From Methylobacter sp. (lineage in GTDB: Bacteria; Pseudomonadota; Gammaproteobacteria; Methylococcales; Methylomonadaceae): 55,254 nt of DNA. A program made the position numbers and the translations under genes. The notes beneath the pieces were generated by a model that worked only from the letters and a program-made list of their open reading frames with translations, made no database searches and had not been told where the DNA came from. Location: positions 1 through 55,254 of the forward strand of contig SCPZ01000093.1 of the NCBI GenBank assembly GCA_004299305.1, written 5' to 3'. Positions 55,008-55,254 of the stretch are shown here, piece by piece (within the stretch, counting starts at the first letter, position 1; every line of letters starts with the position of its first letter).

Positions 55008-55254
55008 TTACTCGATGATTGATGCAACGACGCCCGCACCTACTGTACGACCACCCTCACGGATTGCAAAACGCAAGCCATCTTCCATAGCGATTGGTGA
55101 AATCAGCTTTACCTTAACTGAAATGTTATCGCCAGGCATAACCATTTCAACACCTTCCGGCAACTCAACAGCACCTGTCACGTCGGTAGTTCTAAAATAA
55201 AACTGTGGACGGTAACCATTAAAGAAAGGAGTATGACGCCCCCCCTCATCTTTA
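55008..55254 (-). CDS. tuf: Elongation factor Tu, C-terminal part (truncated by window edge)
   Basis: The last 82 codons of EF-Tu, which delivers aminoacyl-tRNA to the ribosome. Domain 3 phrases such as [40 protein letters not shown] and the end [20 protein letters not shown] are unmistakable. The gene starts beyond the right edge and is the upstream neighbour of rpsJ. Confidence 0.97.
   Translation of the reverse strand, partial: KDEGGRHTPFFNGYRPQFYFRTTDVTGAVELPEGVEMVMPGDNISVKVKLISPIAMEDGLRFAIREGGRTVGAGVVASIIE

Overview
The window looks like the chromosome of a gammaproteobacterium with a large accessory load. The r-protein and rpoA gene order, the NsrR, BepA, RecQ and SbcCD types, and a respiratory nitrate/nitrite reduction block would fit a denitrifying methanotroph of the Methylococcales. 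That placement is an inference: no methane-oxidation gene lies here.

Layout. (1) 1-4900: recQ on the minus strand, then a phosphate-selective-type porin behind two tandem Pho boxes and ending in a strong terminator. (2) 4970-14340: a minus-strand defence island, hsdM-hsdS-fic-[REP-associated transposase]-hsdR, with a FitAB-type VapBC pair upstream. The hsdS/fic junction is duplicated around a cluster of REP hairpins. (3) 14700-19710: sbcD-sbcC. (4) 19700-23400: a loose zone with a glutamine/proline-rich lipoprotein, a DUF1289 protein, an orphan antitoxin, a ParD antitoxin broken by a stop codon, palindromic MITE-like elements and a HEPN-like protein. (5) 23420-35140: a minus-strand nar-nir block, narK(1-2 fusion)-narG-narH-narJ-narI-nirK, with a divergent nsrR and a good candidate NsrR operator between them. 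Most gene junctions in this block carry REP-type hairpins, and one palindromic insert is translated as the N-terminus of NarH. (6) 35277-39215: a 209-bp MITE with an apparent 8-bp target duplication, a cheY-cheC-diguanylate cyclase operon, then bepA. (7) 39400-41200: a terminator with AAT microsatellites and a graveyard of mobile-element fragments (group II intron maturase tail, istB, transposase C-terminus). (8) 41550-55254: the tuf-S10-spc-alpha ribosomal protein cluster, all minus strand, running off the right edge inside tuf.

How the genes fit together. NarK would import nitrate and exchange nitrite, NarGHI reduces nitrate to nitrite with NarJ as assembly factor, and the lipoprotein NirK reduces nitrite to NO outside the cytoplasm. 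NO could then be sensed by the Fe-S repressor NsrR, whose putative box lies in the shared promoter region. No NO reductase is present in the window. The hsd genes form one type I restriction-modification system; Fic is carried in the same operon. CheY, CheC and the diguanylate cyclase overlap tightly and probably form one small signalling unit linking phosphorylation to cyclic-di-GMP.

Start codons were re-chosen for several genes (recQ, hsdR, fic, narK, nsrR, the DUF1289 gene, rpmD). hsdM, rpmJ, the DUF1289 gene and the HEPN-like gene appear to use TTG or GTG starts.
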